NCBI RefSeq assembly: GCF_041260665.1
Contig: NZ_JBGCCT010000023.1
Location: 62,001 to 126,000, forward strand
Reading direction: 5' to 3'
DNA from: Catenulispora sp. GP43
GTDB taxonomy: Bacteria; Actinomycetota; Actinomycetes; Streptomycetales; Catenulisporaceae
Length of the DNA: 64,000 bases
Part shown: positions 41,641 through 51,000 of the stretch, piece by piece
Numbering within the stretch: position 1 is the first letter of the stretch
Layout: every line of letters begins with the position of its first letter
Notes under the pieces: generated by a model
Databases searched by the model: none
What the model saw: the letters and a program-made list of their open reading frames with translations, nothing else
Told to the model about the DNA's origin: nothing
Translations under genes and position numbers: made by a program

Positions 41641-42642
41641 TCACTGATCGGGCGGGTCTCCACGGCGTATCGACGGTGCGCCGTGGAGGCCCGCCCCCCA
41701 GTCCCAGCGCAGCCCGACCACTCCGGGCGGGACGTCCGTGGCCATCACATGGGCCTGGCCGGTCGCCCCCACCCACACCTCGCGAACCCCTTGGTCCGGC
41801 GCGGTTTCCGTGCGCCGCTCGTAGCGGACGCAGCGCGCCGGGACGGTCGCCGGGTCGAACTGGACGCTGAGGACGTAGAGCGCCGTCGCGTAGGGAAAGA
41901 AGCGCTGATAGAAGTCAGTCTCCGTCGGAGGGGACGGCGACAGGCCGGTCAGCTCGTAGTCCACGACAGCCGTCTCCCCGCGACGCAGCACCCGGTCGAA
42001 GAGCAGCTCCGCGGCCACGAAGCCACTGTCTTTGGCGATGCGCACCCGCCCGACGCGGCAACCGTGCAGCGCGGTCAGGACCGGCGCGGGCGACGGCGGA
42101 TCGTAGGTGCGGTAGAGCACGGTCATCCGGCTCAGGTCGTCGGCCTCGGCCCGGAGGACCTGGCTCGTCGCCAGTGACACCTCACGCCGGTCCGCTCCGA
42201 GGCTGTAGCGGTCTTGGGTGGACACCCGCGTGATCTCCAGACGCCCGGCGGGATCCAGCCCCTGGAGCAGTCCCTCGTATTCGTGGCGGGCATCCCACGC
42301 GTCGACGACGTCCAGCCCCGACTCCCGGCGCACAGCCGTACGCCCCCGAGGCCGGCGCGGCCCCAACTGGCCGCTCAACGCCCCGGTCGACAACCCGAGG
42401 ATCTCCTCCAGCAGCGACACCGCGTGCAACGACTCCGGCCGCTCCGGCCGGCTCAGCCCCCGACGCCAGTAACTCAAGGTCGCCATCGACACGAAGGCGC
42501 CGCGGGCAGCCAGTTCCAGCCGGACCTGGTCGAGCGTCAGGCCGCTGGCCTCGATCGCCAGGTGCAGCGTCGCGGAGAACGGGCCCATGCGGACGGCATG
42601 GGCCAGGTCGCGACGTAACGGTCCCAACCGAGCGGGCTCCAT
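41641..42642 (-). CDS. Helix-turn-helix regulator with large C-terminal domain
   Basis: The 333-residue product has an N-terminal XRE-like helix-turn-helix (ASGLTLDQVRLELAARGAFV, SMATLSYWRRGLSRPERP) typical of actinobacterial regulators. The C-terminal 230 residues are beta-rich (VDYELTGLSPSPPTETDFYQ, ALYVLSVQFDP) and may sense a ligand. The ATG at 42642 has only a weak ribosome site, and the frame stays open upstream over helicase sequence. It ends 42 bases from the convergent S53 gene. Confidence 0.75.
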   Translation of the reverse strand: MEPARLGPLRRDLAHAVRMGPFSATLHLAIEASGLTLDQVRLELAARGAFVSMATLSYWRRGLSRPERPESLHAVSLLEEILGLSTGALSGQLGPRRPRGRTAVRRESGLDVVDAWDARHEYEGLLQGLDPAGRLEITRVSTQDRYSLGADRREVSLATSQVLRAEADDLSRMTVLYRTYDPPSPAPVLTALHGCRVGRVRIAKDSGFVAAELLFDRVLRRGETAVVDYELTGLSPSPPTETDFYQRFFPYATALYVLSVQFDPATVPARCVRYERRTETAPDQGVREVWVGATGQAHVMATDVPPGVVGLRWDWGAGLHGAPSIRRGDPPDQ

Positions 42643-42665
42643 GGGTAGCAGTATGGCCCGAAGGG

Positions 42666-44855
42666 CTAACGCGGTGTAGGGGCGTTCTCCAACCCGAGCC
42701 GCTCCCGCTCCGCGTCGATGACATGCTTGCGCACCGCCGCGTCCGACAAGTCCTTGGCCTCCGGCATCGTCTCGGCCGTCTCGCTGCGCCGGGCGTAGGC
42801 GTCGAAGAGTCCTGACTTCGCGTCCAGGATCTCCAGCATCCGCTGGTCGACGCTGTCGGCGACCAGCAGCCGGTGCACCTGGACCCGGCGGATCTGGCCC
42901 ATGCGGTGCGCGCGGGCGATCGCCTGGGTCTCCAGGGTGGGCTTGACCTGCGGTTCGCAGAGGATGACCACGGATGCCGCCTGCATGTTCAGGCCCACGC
43001 CGCCGGCCTGGATCTGGCTGACGAGCACGCCGGGCTTCTTCGCGGCTGTGAAGGTGTCGACCAGTTCCTGGCGCTGCTGCGGGGGCATGGAGCCGGTGAG
43101 GGGGCCGATGGCGCGTTCGCCGAGGGTGCGGCAGACCGTTTCCAGGACGTCGCGGAAGTAGGAGAAGACGACGACCTTGCGGCCGTTGGCCTCGGCCTCG
43201 TCGACGATCTCGACCAGGCGGCGGAGTTTCGCCGAGGTGGCCGGGTCGCCGGAGGCGTAGGCCGCGCGGCGCATCGCCATGAAGTTGCGGGCGGCGACCG
43301 CGTCGCGATAGGTGGCCTCCTCTTCGCCGCCGAACTCCTCCCACTCCTCGATCTGCACCATCTCGGGCAGTTCGGAGAGCACGTCCTCCTGGTTGCGGCG
43401 CAGGTAGGCCGGCGCCACGGCCTTGCGGAACGCCTCCGAGCCGGCGACCGCGTCGATCTCGCCGACCGAGTCGACCAGGTCCGGCTGGAGGTAGTCGACC
43501 AGGTTGCGGAACTCCTCGACGCGGTTCTCCATCGGGGTGCCGGTCAGGAACATGACGCGCTCCACCCGGTCGGTCCAGGCGCGCACGGCCTTGGAGCGCA
43601 GGGTCCCGGGGTTCTTCACGTAGTGCGCCTCGTCGACGACGAGCATCGCGATGTCCGTGCGGGGCGGGAGGTCCAGGTTCGGGAGCGCTTCGAAGGTGGT
43701 GATGCCGACGCCGCCGCCGGAGAGCCAGGCCCGCCGGGCCGCCTCCCCCTCCGGGCCGTGGAGCCGGTACGGCCGCAGGGCGCTGTGCGCGCGCACTTCG
43801 CGAAGCCAGTTGATCAGGACGCTGGCCGGCACGACGACCAGGAAGTGCTTGGCCCCCTCGGCCCGCAGATGCGCCAGCGTGGCTATCGCCTCGACGGTCT
43901 TGCCGCAGCCCATCTCGTCGCCGATGACGACCCGCTTCTGGGCCAGCGCGAACCGGACCCCGAACGCCTGGTAGGCCCGTAAGGAGACGCGCAGATGGGT
44001 CTGGTCCAGGTCCTGCACCGCGATGCGGTCGGCCAGGCTGGTCGGCAGGAATCCGCGCGCCGCCTCGCCGTTCGCCCGCGCGCCGGCGATGCGGCTCAGG
44101 GTGCTGAAGTAGTCGGCGGAGCGCTTCTCGAAGTCGGTGCGGACGGTGCTGCGCCGGGGCGGCTTCACCCCGCGCAGCTTCTCGTTCGCCGCCTTGATCC
44201 GGTCCAGGTCCCGGGCCGTCTCCGGGTCGGTGAGCAAGCCCTCAAGCCGGTCGACGGCGTCCTGCGCCTCTTCGCGGCGGGTGCGGCCGATGAGCGCGCG
44301 CCGCATCCGGCTGCTCAAGGGCTTGGCGGCGCCGGCCAGAGTCGTCAGCGCTCCGCCGATCCGCTTGGCCGGCTCGCGGACCTTCAGCAGCACCCGGTCC
44401 GCGGTCTGGACCCGGTAGAGGGCGGCGAGCAGCGCGGCGGCGTCGTCGACCCGCAGGTCCATGTCGGCGGTGACGTGGGTGCCGGCGGTGGCCGCGTCGG
44501 CGATGTGGCGCGCCGCCTCCACGGTGCGCTCGGCGCCCTTGGCCCCGATCCCGGGCACCTGCCGCAGCTGCTCCGGCGTCGCCTCCAGCAGGTCGGCGAT
44601 GGACTTGTAGCCGGCCTCCTCCAGCTTCGTGACCGGCAGCCGCGCGCCGGTCACGTCCCTGAGACGCTCGATCGAGATGGCCCGGAGCCGGCCCACGACG
44701 GCCACCGCGTGAGAGGCTTGATAGGCGTCGCGCACGGCCTGATGGCGGCGCTCATCGCCGGCGTGCATCTCGCCGATCGCCGCCTCGGCGTCGGCGGCCG
44801 CGTGGAGTACGGCTTTCACACCGGACGAGTTGGTGAACGTCTGCCGTCTGGGCAT
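42666..44855 (-). CDS. SNF2/SWI2-type helicase with helix-hairpin-helix
   Basis: The 729-residue ATPase shows helicase motif I DEMGCGKT, motif II VVDEAHYVKN, motif III MFLTGTPMENR, motif V VGLNMQAAS and motif VI QAIARAHRMGQ. Residues about 75-100 carry a helix-hairpin-helix (ATPEQLRQVPGIGAKGAERT) for DNA contact, followed by a helical region before the motor. It is likely to translocate on duplex DNA. The ATG at 44855 has GAGAGGGGG upstream. The HTH-regulator gene starts 24 bases past its stop, so the two may be co-transcribed. Confidence 0.9.
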   Translation of the reverse strand: MPRRQTFTNSSGVKAVLHAAADAEAAIGEMHAGDERRHQAVRDAYQASHAVAVVGRLRAISIERLRDVTGARLPVTKLEEAGYKSIADLLEATPEQLRQVPGIGAKGAERTVEAARHIADAATAGTHVTADMDLRVDDAAALLAALYRVQTADRVLLKVREPAKRIGGALTTLAGAAKPLSSRMRRALIGRTRREEAQDAVDRLEGLLTDPETARDLDRIKAANEKLRGVKPPRRSTVRTDFEKRSADYFSTLSRIAGARANGEAARGFLPTSLADRIAVQDLDQTHLRVSLRAYQAFGVRFALAQKRVVIGDEMGCGKTVEAIATLAHLRAEGAKHFLVVVPASVLINWLREVRAHSALRPYRLHGPEGEAARRAWLSGGGVGITTFEALPNLDLPPRTDIAMLVVDEAHYVKNPGTLRSKAVRAWTDRVERVMFLTGTPMENRVEEFRNLVDYLQPDLVDSVGEIDAVAGSEAFRKAVAPAYLRRNQEDVLSELPEMVQIEEWEEFGGEEEATYRDAVAARNFMAMRRAAYASGDPATSAKLRRLVEIVDEAEANGRKVVVFSYFRDVLETVCRTLGERAIGPLTGSMPPQQRQELVDTFTAAKKPGVLVSQIQAGGVGLNMQAASVVILCEPQVKPTLETQAIARAHRMGQIRRVQVHRLLVADSVDQRMLEILDAKSGLFDAYARRSETAETMPEAKDLSDAAVRKHVIDAERERLGLENAPTPR

Positions 44856-44958
44856 GGGAACCGCCCCCTCTCGGCTGTCGCGACAGCGGCGCCAGCGTAG
44901 CGGCAAGGGGTGTCAGAAGTCCGGCCGGGCCGGACCGCAGTTACCGACAGGTGGAGTC

Positions 44959-45492
44959 ATGCACGAGCTCAAAGCCCTGCTCACCGAATACGACCGCGCC
45001 CGCGCCCACACCGACGAGCTCTGGCGGGACCTCACCGCCGACGAGGTCACCTGGCGCCCGCACGAGGACTCCAGCGCCATCGGCTGGCATCTGGGCCATC
45101 AGGCGCACGTCGCGCACTTCATGATCCGCAATCTCACCGCGGCCGAGCCCAGCCCCGACCCGGAGCTGGACGGGATCATGGACTCGGCGAACCCGGAGAA
45201 GTTCCGCGGGGCGCTGCCGACCGTCGAGCGGCTGTCCGCGTTCCGGGGCACGGTCGCCGAACGGGTCCACGCCCGGATCGGCGCCATCGCCGCCGGCGAG
45301 GTCGGCGCGCCCGGCCAGATGGCCGTGGTCGGCGGCCATCTGCTGGTCGCGCTGATCAACCACGAGTACCAGCACGACCAGTGGATCGGCGAGGTCCGCG
45401 CCGAGAACCTGGGGCACGCGCTCCCGCCGGATCCGGTCTCCGATCGGCTCAGCCGCATCGACGGATATCTCGTCCTCAACCCCTTCGGCTGA
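44959..45492 (+). CDS. DinB-family protein
   Basis: The 177-residue four-helix protein has the metal-ligand histidines of the family in IGWHLGHQAHVAHFM and LINHEYQHDQWIGEV. Members are thiol- or metal-dependent transferases or damage-related proteins; the substrate is unknown. The ATG at 44959 follows GGTGGAG at a good distance. Confidence 0.85.
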   Translation: MHELKALLTEYDRARAHTDELWRDLTADEVTWRPHEDSSAIGWHLGHQAHVAHFMIRNLTAAEPSPDPELDGIMDSANPEKFRGALPTVERLSAFRGTVAERVHARIGAIAAGEVGAPGQMAVVGGHLLVALINHEYQHDQWIGEVRAENLGHALPPDPVSDRLSRIDGYLVLNPFG

Positions 45493-45539
45493 GCGGATCG
45501 GAGCAGGAGCAGAGCGGGAGCGGGAGCGGTCCGCGTGGA

Positions 45540-47438
45540 TCAGGAATCGAAGACCATAGAGGTCACCGTCGACCCGTCCTTCTTGTTCCAGATCGGGTAG
45601 AGCGTGGTCGCGGTCCCCTGATGGGTCGCGCCGGAGCTGTCCTGGACCGTGAACGTGACGTCCTCGCCGTACTCGCTGACCTGGCGGCTCAGGATCTTGA
45701 CGGTGTCCGGCTTCACGGTCGAGTCCAGCGACAGACCGCGGCCGTAGGCCTCCATCAGGTCCCGGCCCGCGGATATCGCGTTGGGGTTGATCACGGCCGT
45801 GCCGTCCTTGTCGCGGGTCGCCCAGCCCGGCTGGTCCGAGGCGGTGGGCCGGTAGCGCATCGCGTGCGTCCAGTCGAGCGAGTCCTGCAGGTCGGTGCTG
45901 TCGTGGGCCAGGCCGATCGCCTGGTGGAAGAAGATCTTCAAGGTCTGCTCGGCCGACTGCGTGGCCAGCGGCGTGACCGCGTAGCCGGAGCCGCCCTGGG
46001 CCGCGGCGTAGGACGGCGAGGTCGGGGCCGGGGCCGCGGAGGACCAGGAGCCGTGGAGCGCGACGCCCATGACGGCCGCCAGGGCCAGCGAGTTGAGGAC
46101 CAGCTGCGGCTTCCAGCGGTCCCGGCTCGGCAGGTCCAGGCCCAGGAGGCGGCCCGGCTTGGTGAGCGCCGCGGCGGCGCGGCGGTCGGAGAACCAGCCG
46201 CGGAGCCGGGTCGGCGCCGGCTCGAGGACCTCCGGGTCCCCGGCCGGGTGCCGCAGATGGTCGCCGAGCGCGAGCTGGACCAGCTGTCCGGCGGCGACCG
46301 CGGCGGCCGGGAACATGACCATCTCGTAGCGCATGAGGCTGGAGAAGCCGACGCTCGCGGTGAGCACGTACGTGGAGGCGACGGCGCCGACGAAGACGGC
46401 GGTGGCGTCGGAGCCGAACCGGGCCAGGACCGAGATACCGGCCGCGATCAGCAGCGCGTACAGCATCCGGTCGTTGTGCCACATGAAGGTCGTCGCCTGC
46501 TCGGTGACGACCTTCATGTAGTGGACGAACTGCCGGAGGATGCCCCAGTAGCCGGTCTGGCCGTGCCCGATGACACCGGCGGTGTTCGCGTTCGCCAGCG
46601 TCATCGCCAGGGCCTGGATCACGAACGTGGTCGCGGCCGTCACGACCAGCGACCCCAGCCAGCGGTTGCGCCAGTTGCGTTCCCGCACCAGGAGCCACAG
46701 CCATCCGGCCCCGGCCATCGCCGGGGCGAGCACGCCGACCTGCCGGGTCATGGCGATGAACACCGACGCCGCACCGAGCCACACCAGATTCGCCTTGCCG
46801 ATCCGGCGCTCGATCGGCAGGTTCAAGACGATGACCCCGGCCAGCCCCATCGCGAGCGTGTCGGTTCCCGCCCAGGTGAACACGTTGACAGGGGTCGTGA
46901 GGCTGAAGCCGCCGGCGACGATGACCGCGATCGCCGGACCGTAGAGCCGCTGGAGCACCCGGGCGATCGCCCAGATGAACAGCACCGTGCCGAGCACCGG
47001 GACCGCCAGCGAGCCGCCGGACAGACCCCACAGCCAGATGAAGGGCAGCGACAGCACCGGGTACAGCACGCGGACGCGCACCATCTGCCAGGTCGGGTCG
47101 TTGTCCGCGAAGTACCACGGCGACAGGTGGTTGGCCGGCGCGACCCGCAGTTCGGCGTGGACCGCCTGGCCCCAGGAGTAGCCCATGTCGCGCGCCATCA
47201 TCGTCAGGTAATAGCGGCTGTCCGGCGGATGGTTCCAATACTGGCGGCTGGTTATCTGCATTCCCAATCCGGCCAGGATCACCGGGAAAATCAGCAACAG
47301 GACACCGAGGCGTACGCCGAATACGTCCCGCTTCAGCAGGGACGAGACCCCGTCCGGAACCCTGCGGCGCGCCCCGTGGCCGGGATTAAGCGCCGTGTCC
47401 TTCTCCTGCGCGTCGGGTATTGCCGTGCCCGCGCTCAT
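45540..47438 (-). CDS. Polytopic membrane protein with extracytoplasmic C-terminal domain
   Basis: The 632-residue protein has about ten to eleven transmembrane helices. An early acidic loop with NHPPDSRYYLTMMARDM and DNDPTWQMVRVRVLYPVL lies between the first helices, reminiscent of GT-C glycosyltransferases that use polyprenyl-phosphate sugars. The last 160 residues are soluble and beta-rich (ILSRQVSEYGEDVTFTVQDS, ending TSMVFDS). Enzymatic function is not proven. The ATG at 47438 gives an N-terminal tail of about 40 cytoplasmic residues. Confidence 0.7.
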   Translation of the reverse strand: MSAGTAIPDAQEKDTALNPGHGARRRVPDGVSSLLKRDVFGVRLGVLLLIFPVILAGLGMQITSRQYWNHPPDSRYYLTMMARDMGYSWGQAVHAELRVAPANHLSPWYFADNDPTWQMVRVRVLYPVLSLPFIWLWGLSGGSLAVPVLGTVLFIWAIARVLQRLYGPAIAVIVAGGFSLTTPVNVFTWAGTDTLAMGLAGVIVLNLPIERRIGKANLVWLGAASVFIAMTRQVGVLAPAMAGAGWLWLLVRERNWRNRWLGSLVVTAATTFVIQALAMTLANANTAGVIGHGQTGYWGILRQFVHYMKVVTEQATTFMWHNDRMLYALLIAAGISVLARFGSDATAVFVGAVASTYVLTASVGFSSLMRYEMVMFPAAAVAAGQLVQLALGDHLRHPAGDPEVLEPAPTRLRGWFSDRRAAAALTKPGRLLGLDLPSRDRWKPQLVLNSLALAAVMGVALHGSWSSAAPAPTSPSYAAAQGGSGYAVTPLATQSAEQTLKIFFHQAIGLAHDSTDLQDSLDWTHAMRYRPTASDQPGWATRDKDGTAVINPNAISAGRDLMEAYGRGLSLDSTVKPDTVKILSRQVSEYGEDVTFTVQDSSGATHQGTATTLYPIWNKKDGSTVTSMVFDS

Positions 47439-47528
47439 GTCAAGCCCACACCCCTGCCCCGTCAATCCTCGGTGAGGCGCGGCGGCGATTCGCCGTCCTC
47501 TCTGTGGTTTGACAGTGCGGAAATGCTC

Positions 47529-48419
47529 TTAGGTTGTGTGAGGCTGTGGGGAAAACCCGCCAGCGAACGACGCAACCGATTCCATGTCCAGCAGCACCAT
47601 GGCGTCGTAGTCCGGGGTGCCGGGTTCGGCGCTGTAGACGACGATGCGGCCGCCGCCGGTGTGGTTGATCTCCATCACCTCGTGGCTGAGCGTCATCGTG
47701 CCGACGGCCGGGTGCAGGAAGGTCTTCTGGCCGTTGCCGACGCGGCGGACGTCGTAGCGCTCCCACATGCGGCTGAACTCCGGGCTCTTGACCGCGAGCT
47801 CGCCGACGATGGCGGCCAGTTCCGGGTCGTCCGGGTCGGTGCCGGCCACCGCGCGCAGGTGCGCGACGCAGGCGCGGGCCTTGGTCTCCCAGTCCGGCCA
47901 CAGTGAGCGGGCCTGCGGGTGCAGGAAGGTATAGCGGATGGTGTTGCGCTTCTTCTCGGGCCAGTCCGCCATGCCGGGAGTCAGGTGCAAGCCGCTCGGG
48001 TTCGCCGCGAGGATGTCGTTGGTACGGCTCAGGACGTAGGCCGGGCAGGGGCGCACGGTCTCGAGTAGCCGCCGCAGCGTCGGGCGCACATTGCGCGACA
48101 CCGCGGGACGCTGCGGGGACGGCGCGCCGCCGCGTGCCGCCTGCGCGGCCAGTTCCCGCAGGTAAGCGACTTCCTCGGCGTCCAGGCGCAGCGCGCGCCC
48201 GAGCGCCTCGACGACGGCGGGGCTCGGCCGGGTCTCCTTGCCGCGCTCCAGCCGGATGTAGTAGTCGATGCTGACGCCGGCCAGCGCCGCGAGTTCCTCG
48301 CGGCGCAGTCCCGGCGTGCGGCGTGGGCCGGCACCCAGGGGCAGGCCGAGGTCGGTCGGGGCGACGCCGGCCCTTCTGGCCCGCAGGAATCTGCCGAGTT
48401 CGGGCTGCTGCTCGGTCAT
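47529..48419 (-). CDS. XRE/MmyB-type transcriptional regulator
   Basis: The 296-residue regulator has an HTH (LRREELAALAGVSIDYYIRL, ERGKETRPSPAVVEALGRAL) and a MmyB-like C-terminal ligand domain (RPCPAYVLSRTNDILAANPS, LAVKSPEFSRMWERYDVRRV). It is divergent from the MFS transporter gene at 48589 and probably controls it. The ATG at 48419 is chosen from the family's usual MTEQQPELGRFLRARR start. Confidence 0.85.
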   Translation of the reverse strand: MTEQQPELGRFLRARRAGVAPTDLGLPLGAGPRRTPGLRREELAALAGVSIDYYIRLERGKETRPSPAVVEALGRALRLDAEEVAYLRELAAQAARGGAPSPQRPAVSRNVRPTLRRLLETVRPCPAYVLSRTNDILAANPSGLHLTPGMADWPEKKRNTIRYTFLHPQARSLWPDWETKARACVAHLRAVAGTDPDDPELAAIVGELAVKSPEFSRMWERYDVRRVGNGQKTFLHPAVGTMTLSHEVMEINHTGGGRIVVYSAEPGTPDYDAMVLLDMESVASFAGGFSPQPHTT

Positions 48420-48588
48420 GATCCCGAGTCTGCCAAAGCGGTCCCGGCGGGCGGAAGGCGCGAGGGGGGCCCTGTCGCACCCCCCGCTGCCACACCCCCG
48501 AACACCACGGTCTGCCTGCGGTGGGCGGGCTCTGCGACGGTGGATACAGCGGCCGTCAGACCGGCGGGCCGCGAAGGAGGGGACCACA

Positions 48589-50046
48589 GTGTCTATCGCC
48601 ACCAACGCACCGATCGGCGGGCAGCAGGAGGCCGCTCGCGAAGCCCGGCACCCCGAGAACATCGGTACCGTCGCCGCGGCACCCGGGCCCGCACCGAGCC
48701 ACACCACCGGCTCGCCGAAGCTCACACTCTTCGCCGCGCTGCTGGGCTTCGTCATGATCGCCCTGGACGCCTCGGCGGTGAACGTGGCGCTCCCGGCGGT
48801 CGGCCGCGGCCTCGGCGGTTCCACGGCCGGACTGCAGTGGATCGTCGATGCCTACACCCTGATGTTCGCCGCGCTGCTGCTGTCGGCCGGCGCCTTCTCC
48901 GACCGGCTCGGCGCCAGCCGCCTGTACGCGGGCGGAGCCGCCGCCTTCACGCTGGCCTCGGTCGCCTGCGGGCTGGCACCCTCGCTCGGCTTCCTGATCG
49001 GGGCGCGGCTGGTGCAGGGCAGCGCGGCCGCGCTGATGCTGCCGTCGTCGCTGGCGTTGGTGCGCCAGGCGTTCCCGGACTCGCGGGCCCGGGCCGCGGC
49101 GATCGCGCAGTGGACGATGGCCGGCGCCGCGTCCACGGCGGTCGGCCCGGTGTTGGGCGGCGCGCTCACCAGCTCGGTGAGCTGGCGCTCGATCTTCTTC
49201 CTGAACCTGCCGGTGGGCCTGATCGTCCTGGCCGCGCTGCGCCGTACCGAGCGCTCGGCGCGGCGTCCGGCGCCGCTGGATCTGCCGGGCCAGCTCACTG
49301 CGATCGTCGGCCTTTCCGCCCTGACCTACGGCGTCATATCCGGCGGCGCCTCCGGCTTCGGCCGGCCGCAGGCCTGGGGAAGCGTGCTGCTGGCGCTGGT
49401 GTCGTTCGGCGTGTTCGGCGCGGTCGAGCACCGGACGAAGGAGCCGATGCTGCCGTTGGGGCTGCTGCGCGACCGGGTCGTCGCGGTCTGCCTGGCGGTC
49501 GGCTTCGTCATCAACGCGGCGTACTACGGCCTGATCTTCGTCTTCGGCCTGTTCGCGCAGGACGTTCTGGGCCGCTCCGCGGTCGGCGCGGGGCTGGTGT
49601 TCATGCCGACCGCCGTGCTGTGCACGATCACGAACCTGCTCTCGGCCCGCGCCGCCGCCCGCTGGGGCGCCCGCACGCCGGTGCTCGTCGGGCAGCTCGC
49701 GTGCGCCGCCGGATTGCTGGTCCTGCTGCTGGTGAACGGGCACACGAGCGCCCCGGGGCTGGCGCTGTTGCTGCTGCCGCTGGCCGGCGGGCTCGGCTTC
49801 GCGGTGCCCTCGCTGACCGCGATGATGCTCGGCGGCATCGCGCCGGAGCGGGCCGGGCTGGCCGGAGGCGTGCTGAACTCCTTCCGGCAGACCGGCGGGG
49901 CGCTGGCGGTGGCCGGCTTCGGCGCGCTGGTCGCGCAGCACGGCGGGTTCGTGACCGGGCTGCATGTCAGCCTGCTGATCTCGGTGGCGCTGCTGGCCGC
50001 CACCACGGTGGCGACGCTGGCGCTGCCGAAGGCCGGGCGCTCCTGA
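48589..50046 (+). CDS. MFS transporter (EmrB/QacA-like drug exporter)
   Basis: The 485-residue permease has about fourteen transmembrane helices; typical elements are VMIALDASAVNVALPAVGRG and LIGARLVQGSAAALMLPSSL. It probably exports a drug or metabolite by proton antiport. The GTG at 48589 is preceded by AAGGAGGGG at six bases. The XRE regulator is divergent. Confidence 0.85.
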   Translation: MSIATNAPIGGQQEAAREARHPENIGTVAAAPGPAPSHTTGSPKLTLFAALLGFVMIALDASAVNVALPAVGRGLGGSTAGLQWIVDAYTLMFAALLLSAGAFSDRLGASRLYAGGAAAFTLASVACGLAPSLGFLIGARLVQGSAAALMLPSSLALVRQAFPDSRARAAAIAQWTMAGAASTAVGPVLGGALTSSVSWRSIFFLNLPVGLIVLAALRRTERSARRPAPLDLPGQLTAIVGLSALTYGVISGGASGFGRPQAWGSVLLALVSFGVFGAVEHRTKEPMLPLGLLRDRVVAVCLAVGFVINAAYYGLIFVFGLFAQDVLGRSAVGAGLVFMPTAVLCTITNLLSARAAARWGARTPVLVGQLACAAGLLVLLLVNGHTSAPGLALLLLPLAGGLGFAVPSLTAMMLGGIAPERAGLAGGVLNSFRQTGGALAVAGFGALVAQHGGFVTGLHVSLLISVALLAATTVATLALPKAGRS

Positions 50047-50059
50047 CCCCGAAGGTCAG

Positions 50060-50090
50060 GTGATGCGACGATCGGTGATCGTCGCATCAC
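50060..50090. terminator. Bidirectional hairpin between MFS and CYTH genes
   Basis: GTGATGCGACGATC pairs perfectly with GATCGTCGCATCAC (14 base pairs, three-base loop). It overlaps the stop of the convergent CYTH gene. Confidence 0.9.
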
Positions 50091-50935
50091 TGTCGGGTGA
50101 AGTAGTCCAACGTCGTGTCGGCCTTGGTCGGGCACGGGCCCGCCTGCCTGATGCCGTGCTGGTCCAGCAGCGCCTTCGCCCGCACCGCCGTCTGGAGCAG
50201 ATCCGCGGCGGTGCAGCGGGTCGACACCTCCAGCAGCTGCGAGCCGTCGGGGTACGTCCACTCCTGCAGTTCCAGCCCGCAGCCCGGTTCGCCGTCGCGG
50301 GGCCGGGTGCGGTGCACCTCGACGGGACCGAGCGCGTCGAGGTCGTCGACGGCCGGCAGACCGTGCCGGCGGCTGTCGAGCAGGGCGATCTGCTCGTCGG
50401 AGAACAGCGTGCGCAGGGGGGTGCGGCCGCGGACCGCGCGGTCGACGGCGGTGCGGCTCAGGCGCTGCTTGAGCGCGCCGGAGCAGATGAAGCTGTCAGG
50501 CGTGACGTCCACCTCGACGGTGAAGTCGTCGCAGCGGCGCATGGCAGCCGGCACCCGGTCGGGGTTTATGGGCCGCAGCTTGACCACGGAATCGTTGGGC
50601 CGCTCCCCGCCGCGCACCCGGACCAGCACGCCATGCCGCCGCAGGGTCAGGTCCGGGGTGTCCAGGTAGTACACGTTCCGGACCCGCTCGGCGCCCAGGC
50701 CGAGCAGCTCGCGCACGGCCTCGAACGAGGCGTCGGCGACGGTGAACTTCAGTTCCACCTGCCCGACTTCCCGGACCAGCGTGAACATCCGGTCCAGGTC
50801 AGCGCCGGGCATCCGCCAGGCCTGCTTGGCAGCGTGGCGCTCCGGTTTCTTCAAGGCCTTCAGTTTTGCCACACCTCCCCGTGGCCCGACCGCCGCCGGC
50901 ATGCGGCGACGCACAAAGAGTCCATTATGCAGCAC
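50087..50935 (-). CDS. CYTH-domain protein
   Basis: The 282-residue product has CYTH (triphosphate tunnel) elements: VGQVELKFTVADASFEAVRE, NVYYLDTPDLTLRRHGVLVR, DSVVKLRPINPDRVPAAMRR and DFTVEVDV. CYTH enzymes act on triphosphates or polyphosphate using a tunnel of charged residues; here the first glutamate of the ExExK signature is Gln (QVELK), so activity may differ. The start is uncertain: ATG at 50935, or GTG at 50872, which has GGGGAGG very close. Its 3' end overlaps the shared terminator. Confidence 0.75.
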   Translation of the reverse strand: MLHNGLFVRRRMPAAVGPRGGVAKLKALKKPERHAAKQAWRMPGADLDRMFTLVREVGQVELKFTVADASFEAVRELLGLGAERVRNVYYLDTPDLTLRRHGVLVRVRGGERPNDSVVKLRPINPDRVPAAMRRCDDFTVEVDVTPDSFICSGALKQRLSRTAVDRAVRGRTPLRTLFSDEQIALLDSRRHGLPAVDDLDALGPVEVHRTRPRDGEPGCGLELQEWTYPDGSQLLEVSTRCTAADLLQTAVRAKALLDQHGIRQAGPCPTKADTTLDYFTRQ

Positions 50936-51000
50936 ACCGCTCCACTATTCGAGGACTGACGCTCTCTTGTGAGCCGGATAACACCGGGCATGATGACGGG

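Noticed and set aside
44910-47906. 998-residue plus-strand open frame
   Set aside because: It runs through the DinB gene in another frame and antisense to the polytopic membrane protein; composition is Arg/Gly/Gln-rich with no domain.
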